From: Lautropia sp.
Lineage (GTDB): Bacteria > Pseudomonadota > Gammaproteobacteria > Burkholderiales > Burkholderiaceae_E
Direction of reading: 5' to 3'
Length of the DNA: 64,000 nucleotides
NCBI GenBank assembly: GCA_030530775.1
Contig: JAUMUG010000006.1
Location: 154,698-218,697, forward strand
Below, piece by piece: positions 25,075-34,397 of the stretch; within the stretch, counting starts at the first letter, position 1, and the number at the start of each line of letters is the position of its first letter. The notes under the pieces were generated by a model. That model had not been told where the DNA came from and searched no databases. It was given only the letters and a program-made list of their open reading frames with translations. Position numbers and translations under genes: made by a program.

Positions 25075-26583
25075 TCAGCCAGGGTGACGGGGATGAAGGA
25101 TTTTGCCCGGATTCATCCGGTCGTCCGGATCGAGCGCCGCCTTGATCGCACGCATCATCCGCAGCTCCAGTGCCGACTTGCAGCGCGGCAGTTCGTCGCG
25201 GCGCAGTACACCGATGCCGTGCTCGGCCGAGATCGATCCGCCGTGGGCCAGCACTGCATCATGTGTCAGCCGGTTCACCCTTGCTTCCATCTCCTCGAAA
25301 GCCTGATCGTATCGTGCTGCCTGCTGGCCGGTGGGCGCTACATTGAAATGCAGGTTGCCGTCGCCCAGATGCCCAAAAACGATCAGGCTGGCCGCCGGGA
25401 ATACGGCTTGGATGCTGGCCCGTGCTGCTTCGATGAATTCGCCGATCCGGGCGATCGGCACCGAGATATCGTGCTTGACGTTGCGCCCGATCGCACTCTG
25501 AGCCTCGGAAATACGTTCGCGCAGCGCCCAGAACCGTCGGAACTGGTCTATCGATGCCGACACCACCGCATCCACGATCAGTGTTTCATCCAGGGCTTCC
25601 ACCAGCATCGATTCCATCGCCGCCATCGCCCGTGATTCATCGTGCAGACTGCTGACTTCCACCAGCAGATACCAGGGGCTGCGAGTGGCCAGCGGCAGCC
25701 GGCTGCCCTCGATGTGCTGCAGCACGAGTGTCATCGCTTCGTCCGAAATCAGCTCGAAGGCGGTCAGCTCGCTGCCCAGCCGTGTCTGGGCATGGGCCAG
25801 AAACCGCAGTGCATCGGCCGGGCCTGCCACCGCCACGAAGGCCGCTACCCGTGCCACCGGGCGCGGAAACAGCTTCAGTACCGCGGCCGTGATGATACCC
25901 AGCGTGCCTTCGGAGCCGATGAACAGATCGCGCAGGTCGTAGCCGGTATTGTTCTTGCGCAGCGCATACAACCCGTCCCACAACTCGCCTTCGGCCGTCA
26001 CCACTTCCAGTCCCAGGCACAGTTCGCGCATATTGCCGTAGCGGATCACCTGCACGCCGCCGGCATTGGTGGCCAGGTTGCCGCCGATGGTGCAGCTGCC
26101 CTCTGCCGCCAGCGACAGCGGAAACAGCCGGCCTCGTGCCTCGGCGGCCTCCTGCACCTGCTGCAGCACACAACCTGCTTCGACCACCATCGTATTACCG
26201 ATCGGATCCACCGAACGCACCCGGTTCAACCGCTTCAGCGAGAGCAGTACCGTCGGCCGCGTTTCCGATGGCACCGAAGCGCCGGTCAGGCCGGTATTGC
26301 CTCCCTGGGGCACCACGGCGTGATCATACTCACGGCACCAGCGCACCACTGCCGCTACATCCCGGGCCGTGTCCGGCAGTGCCACCGCCAGTGCCTGGCC
26401 GTACCAGCGCCTGCGATAATCCACGAGAAAAGGCGTCATCTCGGCCGCATCGGTCAGTAGTCGTCCGGCGAAGGCCGCTCGCAGCGAAGCCTGTCGCTCG
26501 GCCGGCGTGGCGCGTGTGTCGGGGCGGCCCGGGGAGGCTGCAGCGCTGTCGGTTGCCGGGTTCGGGGGAGAGGAAGCAGTCAT
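25075..26583 (-). CDS. FAD-binding oxidoreductase, GlcD / D-2-hydroxyacid dehydrogenase type
   Basis: The 502-residue protein has the PCMH-type FAD domain (VVPQGGNTGLTGASVP, then GGNLATNAGGVQVIRYGNMRELCLGLEVV and GSEGTLGIITAAVLKL) and the FAD-oxidase C-terminal domain with HLGDGNLHFNV and the end motif ISAEHGIGVLRRDEL. This matches the family of D-lactate, glycolate and D-2-hydroxyglutarate dehydrogenases, in which electrons leave via FAD. Which substrate is used is not visible. ATG 26583 is the start. A Pro/Ala-rich tail of about 25 residues leads the protein. Confidence 0.9.
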   Translation of the reverse strand: MTASSPPNPATDSAAASPGRPDTRATPAERQASLRAAFAGRLLTDAAEMTPFLVDYRRRWYGQALAVALPDTARDVAAVVRWCREYDHAVVPQGGNTGLTGASVPSETRPTVLLSLKRLNRVRSVDPIGNTMVVEAGCVLQQVQEAAEARGRLFPLSLAAEGSCTIGGNLATNAGGVQVIRYGNMRELCLGLEVVTAEGELWDGLYALRKNNTGYDLRDLFIGSEGTLGIITAAVLKLFPRPVARVAAFVAVAGPADALRFLAHAQTRLGSELTAFELISDEAMTLVLQHIEGSRLPLATRSPWYLLVEVSSLHDESRAMAAMESMLVEALDETLIVDAVVSASIDQFRRFWALRERISEAQSAIGRNVKHDISVPIARIGEFIEAARASIQAVFPAASLIVFGHLGDGNLHFNVAPTGQQAARYDQAFEEMEARVNRLTHDAVLAHGGSISAEHGIGVLRRDELPRCKSALELRMMRAIKAALDPDDRMNPGKILHPRHPG

Positions 26584-27027
26584 GGTCTGAAAGGCACAAA
26601 AACTTCTGATACAGCGTACACAGCAGAAAGCGGCGGTGGCAAAGCGATCGGGGCGACGGCGTATTCCGAGCCGTGTCACGTCGTTTGGCTGCTGCATCCA
26701 GACCGGGGCCAATGATGCCGACAGCCTGCAACGTGCTTGTGTGCACCGCGAAGCCGTCATCCTTTCATGCCGGGTCGTTTGCGCTTTCGCGTCCGCCCCG
26801 GGTACAGGACGATCGGACTTCCGACCTTTGGCGCATCCGTCCGACAGTTGAACGTTTCCTGTAAAAACTTACCAAAAGCTGCATGTCGTCGCTGGCCATT
26901 GCAAAATGCTACACCCGACCCTGGCAGTAGAATGGCTGTCTTTCCTGAATACTTTTTGCTGCATTGCCGGGTAATCAGACAGCCCCCGGGCTGATGTACC
27001 CTGGTTCGTGCCGCACGAACGAACAGA
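26584..27027. other. Divergent promoter region before the O-polysaccharide locus
   Basis: These 444 bp separate divergent genes. The part 26845-26990 is AT-richer than its surroundings and is the probable promoter of wzm-wzt, but no -35/-10 pair with normal spacing stands out. No gene is seen. Confidence 0.4.
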
Positions 27028-27858
27028 TTGAATCCTCATGCTGCCTCCCCGGTGTCGCCGGGGCATCTCATCGCCACACTGTACCGCCATCGCGGCCTGA
27101 TCATGCAGATGGCCTGGCGTGACATCGCCGCCCGCTATCGTGGCTCGGTCATGGGCGTCTTCTGGTCGCTGCTCAACCCACTGTTGATGCTGGCCGTCTA
27201 CACCTTCGTCTTCTCGGTGGTCTTCAAGGCGCGCTGGCAGACCGGGGCCGATCAGAGCCATGCCGACTTTGCCGTCATCCTCTTTGCCGGCATCATCGTC
27301 CACTCCTTCTTCTCCGAAGTGGCCGGCAAAGCGCCTTCGCTCATCCTCAGTAATCCCAGCTACGTCAAGAAGGTCGTCTTCCCACTGGAGATCCTGCCCG
27401 CCGTCACCTTGCTGTCGGCGCTGTTCCAGGCGGGCATCAGCTTCATCGTGCTGCTGGTGGCCATGCTCGTCACCACCGGTTCCATCCCGTTCACCTTGCC
27501 GCTGATCGTCATCGTCTGGCTGCCGCTGTGCCTGTTGGCGCTGGGCAGCAGCTGGTGGCTGTCGGCACTCGGCGTCTATCTGCGCGACATAGGCCAGGCC
27601 ATCGGTGTGGTGCTCACCGTCATGCTGTTCATTTCGCCTGCCTTCTTCTCTCTCGATGTGCTGCCCGAAAGCCTGCGTCCCTGGGTCGGGCTCAACCCGC
27701 TCACGCTGCCGATGGGGCAGACCCGCGACGTCCTGATCTGGGGCAACATGCCCGACTGGAGCGCATGGGGTATCTATACCGCCATCATGGCCGTGTTCGC
27801 CTGGCTCGGCTTCGTCTGGTTCCAGGCCACACGCAAGGGGTTCGCCGATGTCATTTGA
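27028..27858 (+). CDS. wzm: O-polysaccharide ABC exporter permease (Wzm type)
   Basis: This 276-residue ABC-2 permease has the family hallmark MAWRDIAARYRGSVMGVFWSLLNPLLM near the N-terminus and six hydrophobic segments. With Wzt it exports a finished, lipid-linked polysaccharide across the inner membrane. The frame opens with TTG at 27028; GTG at 27052 is an alternative, and no ATG precedes the conserved region closely. It overlaps wzt by 11 bases. Confidence 0.92.
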   Translation: MNPHAASPVSPGHLIATLYRHRGLIMQMAWRDIAARYRGSVMGVFWSLLNPLLMLAVYTFVFSVVFKARWQTGADQSHADFAVILFAGIIVHSFFSEVAGKAPSLILSNPSYVKKVVFPLEILPAVTLLSALFQAGISFIVLLVAMLVTTGSIPFTLPLIVIVWLPLCLLALGSSWWLSALGVYLRDIGQAIGVVLTVMLFISPAFFSLDVLPESLRPWVGLNPLTLPMGQTRDVLIWGNMPDWSAWGIYTAIMAVFAWLGFVWFQATRKGFADVI

Positions 27859-29392
27859 TCATTCCGGCCTGCCGACCCGAGCGGCAAAGGATGAAGCCAG
27901 GCAGAAGACCATCCGCCAGATCGACCACGATGCCGGCTTCGACGATGCGCCCGAGGCAGGCGAGGGCGTGCGCAAAGCACCCGACGACATAGCCGTCCGT
28001 GTGCACGACCTGACCAAGTGCTTCCTGCTCTACGACCGGCCCGCCCACATGCTCAAACAGCAACTGCTCGGGCGCATCGCCAGGCTGACGGGCCGCCAAC
28101 CACCACGCTACTTTCGCGAATATTGGGCACTGAAGGGCCTGAGCTTCGACATTCGCCGCGGCGAAGTCGTCGGCATCGTCGGCCGTAACGGTGCCGGTAA
28201 ATCCACGCTGCTGCAGATCCTCTGTGGCACACTGTCGCCCACCGGCGGCCAGGTCGAACTGCGTGGTCGGGTGGCTGCCCTGCTCGAACTGGGCGCGGGC
28301 TTCAACCCCGAATTCACCGGTCGCGAAAACGTCTACTTGAACGGTGCCATCCTCGGCATCGGCAAAGACGAAATCGACCGTCGCTTCGCCGACATCGAGG
28401 CCTTTGCCGACATCGGCGAATTCATCGACCGGCCGGTCAAATCGTACTCTTCCGGCATGTATGTGCGGCTGGCCTTTGCGGTGTCGGCCTGCGTCGAACC
28501 CGATATCCTGATCGTCGACGAAGCGCTGGCGGTGGGGGACGCCAAATTCCAGGCCAAGTGTTTCCGCCGCTTCGAGGAACTCGTGGCCCGCGGTACCACC
28601 ATCCTGCTCGTCACCCATTCCATCGACCAGATCACCCGCCACTGTGACCGTGCCATCCTGCTCGAAGGTGGTGTCGTCCGCCTCGCAGGCTCGCCCAAGG
28701 ACGTGGCCAATACCTATCTGGACCTGTTGTTCGGGGTCGATCGGCAATATGACGCCTCGCAGGACGAGATGCCCCAGGCTGATCAGACCCGGGAGACCGG
28801 AGATACCCCAGTGGGCCGGGCGGCCGCCGCCGCGGATCCCGAGACAACCCGGTCACCCGATTACAGTACCTTGGCCGGGCGTATCATCCGTCGTCCCGAG
28901 GGGCTTTTCGAGGAACGGCCCGGTTACAACAAGGACGAGTACCGTTGGGGCACCCGCGAGGTCGAAATCATCGATTTCATGGTGACGGCCGATGGGGGGG
29001 AGCACACCGTCAAACTCAAGACCGGTCAGCAGGTCATGGTGGCCGTCTGGGTGCGATTCCGGATCGATGTGTCTGCGCCCATCTTCGGGCTGACCATCAA
29101 GACACCCGATGGCGTGACGGTCTACGGCAGCAACTCCCGCGATTTTCCAGGAGGGCCGATCATGCCGGCCATACGGGCGGGCGAGCTGGTGCGCGTCGTC
29201 TTCCTGATGGACCTGAGGATCGGTGCCGGAGATTTTCTGATCTCGCTGGGCGTGGCCCAGGAAATCGGCGGAGGCGAAGTCGAGCCGCTGGACCGGCGTT
29301 ATGACAGCGTACTGGTTCACGTCAGCCGTCAGTCACGTTGTCAGGGGTTGGCGGATTTTGATATGCGGGTAGAAGTCGAAGGGAAGTCATGA
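27848..29392 (+). CDS. wzt: O-polysaccharide ABC exporter ATPase with glycan-binding tail (Wzt type)
   Basis: The 514-residue protein has an ATPase domain (about 50-295; Walker A VGRNGAGKSTLL, signature YSSGMYVRLAFAVSACVEPDILIVDEALAVGD). It also has a C-terminal domain of about 190 residues (about 320-510) with GTREVEIIDF, GQQVMVAVWVRF and TPDGVTVYGSNS, the Wzt-C beta-sandwich. In O9a-type systems that domain recognises the terminal modification on the glycan and so ties export to chain termination. Its presence fits the WbdD-like gene directly downstream, which overlaps by 4 nt. About 45 charged residues precede the ATPase core. Confidence 0.93.
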   Translation: MSFDHSGLPTRAAKDEARQKTIRQIDHDAGFDDAPEAGEGVRKAPDDIAVRVHDLTKCFLLYDRPAHMLKQQLLGRIARLTGRQPPRYFREYWALKGLSFDIRRGEVVGIVGRNGAGKSTLLQILCGTLSPTGGQVELRGRVAALLELGAGFNPEFTGRENVYLNGAILGIGKDEIDRRFADIEAFADIGEFIDRPVKSYSSGMYVRLAFAVSACVEPDILIVDEALAVGDAKFQAKCFRRFEELVARGTTILLVTHSIDQITRHCDRAILLEGGVVRLAGSPKDVANTYLDLLFGVDRQYDASQDEMPQADQTRETGDTPVGRAAAAADPETTRSPDYSTLAGRIIRRPEGLFEERPGYNKDEYRWGTREVEIIDFMVTADGGEHTVKLKTGQQVMVAVWVRFRIDVSAPIFGLTIKTPDGVTVYGSNSRDFPGGPIMPAIRAGELVRVVFLMDLRIGAGDFLISLGVAQEIGGGEVEPLDRRYDSVLVHVSRQSRCQGLADFDMRVEVEGKS

Positions 29393-31353
29393 GCTACCAG
29401 AAGGATGCTGTTTACAACCTGTTTTACCGGCCAGAAGCCGAGGTCTTCGGTTATTCCGAAGGTGAGGTCGCGGAACGACGGCTGTTGGACATCGTGGAAT
29501 CCGTCGAAGACCTCAGTTCGAGCTCGACGGCTTTGCTCGAACGGATCGATGACTGGTCCACCCGCTACCATTTCAGCCGCACGCGTCACTGTCTGTTGCG
29601 CCCGCTCGGCATCAAAACCGGAGACCGGGTGCTGGAGCTGGGCTGCGGTGCGGGCGCCATCACACGCTATCTGGGCGAAACCGGTGCAGAAGTCGTTGCG
29701 GTCGAAGGCAGCTTGGCCCGGGCCAAGGTGGCCGCGGCACGCTGCAAGGATTTGCCCAATGTCACCGTCATCGTCGACGATCTGCAGGCAGTCGACGTGG
29801 AAGGACGGTACGACTGGGTGACACTGATCGGTGTGCTCGAATATGCGGGGCTCTATTCAGGGGCCAAAGACCCACATCAGGCATATCTGGCTTCGGCCAT
29901 GCGCTATCTGAAACCGGGCGGCAAGGTGGTCGTGGCTATCGAAAACCAGTTGGGGCTCAAGTACTTCAACGGTTGCGCCGAAGACCACCTCGGCAAGCCT
30001 TTTACTGGTATTCAGGATCTGTATGCGCCCAAGAAGGGCATTCGCACTTTTGGTCGCCGGGCGCTTTCGAGGATTTTCGATCAAGCAGGCCTGACCGAAC
30101 AGCAGTGGATGTATCCTTTTCCGGACTATAAAGTGCCGGTCGTGGTGCTGACCGACGAGGCGTTGCATCACCCTGGTTTCGAGGCGGTCGACCTTCTGGT
30201 GCGCAGCGATAGCGAGGACTATAGTGGAAACATGCTGCGCTTGTTTGACGAAGCGCTCGTCAACCGTGTGTTGGCCCACAACGGCTTGCTGGCGGATTTC
30301 AGCAATTCTTTTCTGGTCGTCGCTTCCAAACCACAGACAGGCAAAGACACGTCATCGTGGAGACCAGACGCCTTGGCCTGGACTTTTTCGGTCGCACTGC
30401 GCCAGCCTGGGCACTGGACCGAAACAACCTTCAAGGTCGAAGCAGAAGATCGGATCCGGGTCGGCAAACGCCGGCTGAATCCGGATGCGCCTCGATGTGT
30501 ACCACTGTTCAATGACGAGACCATCTGCCTGGAACCTTCGGGATCCGACTATGTACGGGCGCGGCAATTGACCTGGGAAGTGCTCGATGCGCACGTCCGC
30601 AGCGGTTCTCTGGAACCGATCGTCGACGCCTTGATGCCGTGGTGCAAGGCACTGTTGGCAGATGCCACCACCGAAGCCTCGCCCCTGAACCGTGGCGCCG
30701 CGCCTGCGGCGAGCGCGGACGAGTCGGCCGGACCCGCGGTGCGCAATCTCTCCTTGGCAGGCAATGCAGTCGATTACATGCCCTTCAACGTGCTGATCGA
30801 CGACTCGGGCAAATGGCATCTGATCGACCAGGAGTGGGTCGTTTCTTGTCGTGTGCCGGCAGGTTGGGTCGTGACGCGTGGCACGCTGCACGCATTGCAC
30901 GTCGGTGTGGCGCCCAGGGATCACCTGGGGTCGATCGCGCGGGTCGTGATTTCTCTGCTGGATGCTTGCGGTCACTACGCCACCCGGGAGGATGTCGAAC
31001 AGTGGATCGACATGGAAAGCCGCTTCCAATGGGCGTTGTCCGGGTTGCCCAGCCCACTGACACTGCCTACCTTCACCCAGCGTCCCTTCCAGCTGATGAG
31101 CGACACGGTCAGTTCACTGGAAGCGCAGATGCAGAGTTTGCAGGACTCTCTGGCGAGGGAACGGCAGGGGCGTGCCGAAACGTCCTTGCAATACACCGCG
31201 AAGAATGATGAATTGGTGGCTGCATTGACTCAGATCGACCAGTATCAATCGCGCATCAAGCAGCTGGAAGACGAAAAAGAAATCTTGCTGAATTCCAAGA
31301 GCTGGCGCTGGTCGAAATGGCTGCGTGCAGTACGCAAGAAAACCCGTATCTGA
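29389..31353 (+). CDS. Methyltransferase / kinase-like / coiled-coil protein, probable glycan chain terminator
   Basis: The 654-residue protein has three regions. First, a class I SAM methyltransferase (about 60-250; VLELGCGAGAIT at 81-92). Second, a kinase-like region (about 325-530) with a possible ATP Lys near 360 (VGKRRL), a catalytic-loop-like DYMPFNVLI (Asp462, Asn467) and LIDQEW (Asp480). Third, a C-terminal coiled coil (about 572-634) ending in SKSWRWSKWLRAVRKK. This order is that of WbdD, which caps O9a polysaccharide by phosphorylation and methylation and uses its coiled coil to set chain length. WbdD is about 708 residues. The 4-nt overlap with a Wzt bearing a glycan-binding tail supports the role. 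The methyltransferase call is firm; the kinase and terminator role are inference. Confidence 0.75.
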   Translation: MSYQKDAVYNLFYRPEAEVFGYSEGEVAERRLLDIVESVEDLSSSSTALLERIDDWSTRYHFSRTRHCLLRPLGIKTGDRVLELGCGAGAITRYLGETGAEVVAVEGSLARAKVAAARCKDLPNVTVIVDDLQAVDVEGRYDWVTLIGVLEYAGLYSGAKDPHQAYLASAMRYLKPGGKVVVAIENQLGLKYFNGCAEDHLGKPFTGIQDLYAPKKGIRTFGRRALSRIFDQAGLTEQQWMYPFPDYKVPVVVLTDEALHHPGFEAVDLLVRSDSEDYSGNMLRLFDEALVNRVLAHNGLLADFSNSFLVVASKPQTGKDTSSWRPDALAWTFSVALRQPGHWTETTFKVEAEDRIRVGKRRLNPDAPRCVPLFNDETICLEPSGSDYVRARQLTWEVLDAHVRSGSLEPIVDALMPWCKALLADATTEASPLNRGAAPAASADESAGPAVRNLSLAGNAVDYMPFNVLIDDSGKWHLIDQEWVVSCRVPAGWVVTRGTLHALHVGVAPRDHLGSIARVVISLLDACGHYATREDVEQWIDMESRFQWALSGLPSPLTLPTFTQRPFQLMSDTVSSLEAQMQSLQDSLARERQGRAETSLQYTAKNDELVAALTQIDQYQSRIKQLEDEKEILLNSKSWRWSKWLRAVRKKTRI

Positions 31354-31431
31354 GCCATCCCGCTCATGTAAAGCACATGGTCCGGCGGCAGGCTGGGCCA
31401 TGCTCTGTCCGCCCCTGATCGATACCTTGGA

Positions 31432-34368
31432 ATGCCCTCTTGGGCAAGCCGATTGTCAGACCCCGCATCGACCTCAATCATGGATAACCTGATTCCCCAA
31501 GTGATTGCATTCCGTCCCAAGCGTCTGGTTGCGCCTTTCGAGCAAAGCTGCCATGTGCCTTTCGTTGCATGGCTGGTTCGGCAGCATCGTCCACGGCTTT
31601 TTCTTGAATTGGGGTCGACGACGGGCAATATTTATTTTGCCGTCTGCCAGGTGCTGGCCGAGCAGAAATGGTCCGGTCGTTGTTATGCCGTGTCCACCTG
31701 GCAAACGGATATTCCTGGCGGGCCGAGCGCAGAGCAGCTGTACTCGGATTTTCGTGATTACAACGTCCGTACCTATGGTGCTTTTTCATGGATCACCCGG
31801 ATGCGTCCCGATCAGGCATTGGTCAACGTCGATGGGGCGTCGCTCGATCTGCTGCTGATCGATGGTTCTCTGAAGGCTGCCGATGGTTGCAACATGCGGG
31901 ACTGGAAAGAGAAGCTCTCGGATCGTGCCATCGTACTGGTCGTCGGCACACAGGCGGTCGATACAGCTGCCACCCGGTATTGGCAGCAACAGATCGGACA
32001 GGCGCCCGACGCATTCTTTCCGCATGCCGACGGTCTGGGGGTCTGGATTCTAGGGGCTGGGGTACCGGACGAGATCCGGGCAGCAGTCCGTCGGAACGAT
32101 ACCGAAGCGGCGCACCAGCTTTTTCGGGCATTGGGAGAAGGAAGCCTGGGCATCTATCAAAGCAGTCATCTGCAGCCCGAGGTCGAGTCGTTGTCACGGC
32201 AGCTGGCGACTTGCAGTACCGAGTTGCTCGTTGCACGGCAGGAAGCCATGGCGCAGCAGAGTGAACTGAAGGCTCTGAAGCAACGGCATGAGGAAGCCAG
32301 CCGATCGTTACGGGAGGTGTCGGATGGCTATCGGCAGGCCGTCACAGAAGTCGCGAGACTGAATGCGTCTTTGCAGGAGATCCAGAAGTCGTCCAGTTGG
32401 CGCGCTTCGGCGCCGATCCGTTGGGTTGGCGGTCCGTTGCGTCAGGCGCGCTACAAAGTAGGGGTGACCCGTCAGGCCATCGCCTTGCGAGGAGGCTACA
32501 AAGCTACCCTGGGGCAGACCTTGAATGTCTTGCGGCGTGACGGATGGCAAGGTATCCGTACCCGGTTCGGTGCAGCATTGAATCCGGTCTCGACCAGCGT
32601 TCCCGGCGCCCCCTTGCCCGAGTCGTTGTATCACGAGTGGCTGCTCCAGAACGATCCGATCGACGCGGCGACTCTGGCTACGTTGAAAGCACGTATCGAA
32701 GCACTGGATCTGAACACCCGTTTTTCCGTGGTGATGCCGGTCTACAACCCGCCGCTCGACTTTCTGCGGCAGGCGATCGAATCCGTGCAGGCGCAGATTT
32801 ATCCCCATTGGGAGTTCTGTATCGCCGACGATGCTTCGCCCCGGCAGGAAGTGAAGGACATGCTCAGCGAAATGGCTGCTGCTGATCCCCGGATCAAACT
32901 GGTGTTCTGTGAGCAGAACGGAGGCATTTCGGCAGCCTCCAATGCAGCCCTCGGGATCGCCACCGGTGATTTCGTGGCACTACTGGACAATGACGATCTG
33001 CTGTCGCCACATGCGTTGGCCTACATGGCACTGGCCGTTCATCAACGGCCGGATGCCGGGCTGTTCTATTCCGATGAAGACAAGATCAGTGAAGCCAACG
33101 TCAGGCACGATCCCTACTTCAAATGTCAGTTCAACTACGAGCTGTTCCTGGCGCAGAACATGATCAGCCACCTCGGAGTCTATCGCCGCGACGTGATGGA
33201 GCAGGTCGGGGGGTTTCGCAAGGGGTATGAGGGCGCTCAGGACTGGGACCTGGCCTTGCGTGTCATCGAGACCATCGGTCATGACAAAGTGGTGCACGTT
33301 CCCCGGGTTCTGTACCATTGGCGTGTGCTGCCGGGTAGTACTGCGCTGGCTGTCGACCAGAAAGCCTATGCACTGAGCGCGCAGGAAAAAACGCTGAAGT
33401 CACACCTCGAGCGGATGGAACGGTCCGATAGCACCGTATCGCGTGTGCCAGGTTTTCCTGGTCTGCTGCGTGTCAGGCATGCCATCCCATCGCCGGCGCC
33501 GCGGGTCGGCATCGTGATTCCGACCCGCGATCGTTACGAATTGATTTCCACCTGCATCGATACCATCCTGCAAAAAACGCAATATCCGAACTACGAGGTG
33601 ATAGTCGTCGATAACGGTACGACCGATGCGCAAACCCTGGCGTATTTCAAACAGATGGAACAGGATGTACGCGTCCGGATCATTCGGGCCGATATTCCCT
33701 TCAATTTCTCGAAGCTGGTCAATCTGGGGGCTGAGAGCTCGAGAGGTGAATATGTCGTCCTGTTGAACAACGACATCGAGATCATCCAGGCGGATTGGAT
33801 CGAAGAAATGCTGTCGTTTGCCTGCCAGGACGGGGTAGGATGTGTGGGGGCACGACTGTGGTATCCCAATGGAACCATTCAACATGCCGGGGTGGTTCTG
33901 GGTATGGGCGGGGTTGCAGGTCATCCCCATATCGGCACACCGAAGGGCAGCCCCGGTTATTTTGGTCGGGCCGTGGTGCATCAGGTCTACAGCGCCGTTA
34001 CCGCCGCCTGCCTCATGGTCAGAAAGTCCATCTACGAAGAAGTGAAGGGCTATGACGAGGCTCTGCAAGTTGCGTTCAATGATGTGGATTTCTGCATCAA
34101 AGTGCGTGAACAGGGCTATCGGAACATCTATACCCCGTTCGCTGAATTCATCCACCATGAATCTGCCAGCCGGGGCTCCGATCTGGTCGGCGAGAAACGC
34201 GCTCGCTTCGTCAGTGAAGTCGAGTTGATGACTCAGCGTTGGGCATGGGCCTTTCAGAATGATCCTGCCTACAGCCTGAATCTGGCGCTGGACAGCGGTG
34301 ATTTCTCGCTGGCCTGGCCGTCTCGGGTGGGAGAGGCCGTCATCAGCGAAACCCGGCGTCCAGCGTGA
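31432..34368 (+). CDS. Multidomain glycosyltransferase (methyltransferase-like, coiled coil, two GT2 domains)
   Basis: The 978-residue protein starts with a Rossmann-like region (about 25-200; RLFLELGSTTGNIYF, LDLLLIDGSLK), probably a class I methyltransferase-type fold. A coiled coil follows (about 245-320), ending in the SSSWRASAPIRW motif. Then come two GT-A glycosyltransferase domains: FSVVMPVYNPPLDFL with DDASP and LLDNDDLLS, and VGIVIPTRDRYELIS with VDNGTTDAQ and LLNNDIEII. Two GT2 domains in one chain suggest a polymerising or bifunctional transferase for the O-polysaccharide. The frame starts at ATG 31432; ATG 31480 (MDNLIPQ) is an alternative, and neither has a strong ribosome site. 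Confidence 0.82.
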   Translation: MPSWASRLSDPASTSIMDNLIPQVIAFRPKRLVAPFEQSCHVPFVAWLVRQHRPRLFLELGSTTGNIYFAVCQVLAEQKWSGRCYAVSTWQTDIPGGPSAEQLYSDFRDYNVRTYGAFSWITRMRPDQALVNVDGASLDLLLIDGSLKAADGCNMRDWKEKLSDRAIVLVVGTQAVDTAATRYWQQQIGQAPDAFFPHADGLGVWILGAGVPDEIRAAVRRNDTEAAHQLFRALGEGSLGIYQSSHLQPEVESLSRQLATCSTELLVARQEAMAQQSELKALKQRHEEASRSLREVSDGYRQAVTEVARLNASLQEIQKSSSWRASAPIRWVGGPLRQARYKVGVTRQAIALRGGYKATLGQTLNVLRRDGWQGIRTRFGAALNPVSTSVPGAPLPESLYHEWLLQNDPIDAATLATLKARIEALDLNTRFSVVMPVYNPPLDFLRQAIESVQAQIYPHWEFCIADDASPRQEVKDMLSEMAAADPRIKLVFCEQNGGISAASNAALGIATGDFVALLDNDDLLSPHALAYMALAVHQRPDAGLFYSDEDKISEANVRHDPYFKCQFNYELFLAQNMISHLGVYRRDVMEQVGGFRKGYEGAQDWDLALRVIETIGHDKVVHVPRVLYHWRVLPGSTALAVDQKAYALSAQEKTLKSHLERMERSDSTVSRVPGFPGLLRVRHAIPSPAPRVGIVIPTRDRYELISTCIDTILQKTQYPNYEVIVVDNGTTDAQTLAYFKQMEQDVRVRIIRADIPFNFSKLVNLGAESSRGEYVVLLNNDIEIIQADWIEEMLSFACQDGVGCVGARLWYPNGTIQHAGVVLGMGGVAGHPHIGTPKGSPGYFGRAVVHQVYSAVTAACLMVRKSIYEEVKGYDEALQVAFNDVDFCIKVREQGYRNIYTPFAEFIHHESASRGSDLVGEKRARFVSEVELMTQRWAWAFQNDPAYSLNLALDSGDFSLAWPSRVGEAVISETRRPA

Positions 34369-34397
34369 AAGGTTGTTGGTGCGTCTGCTTCGGTTTT

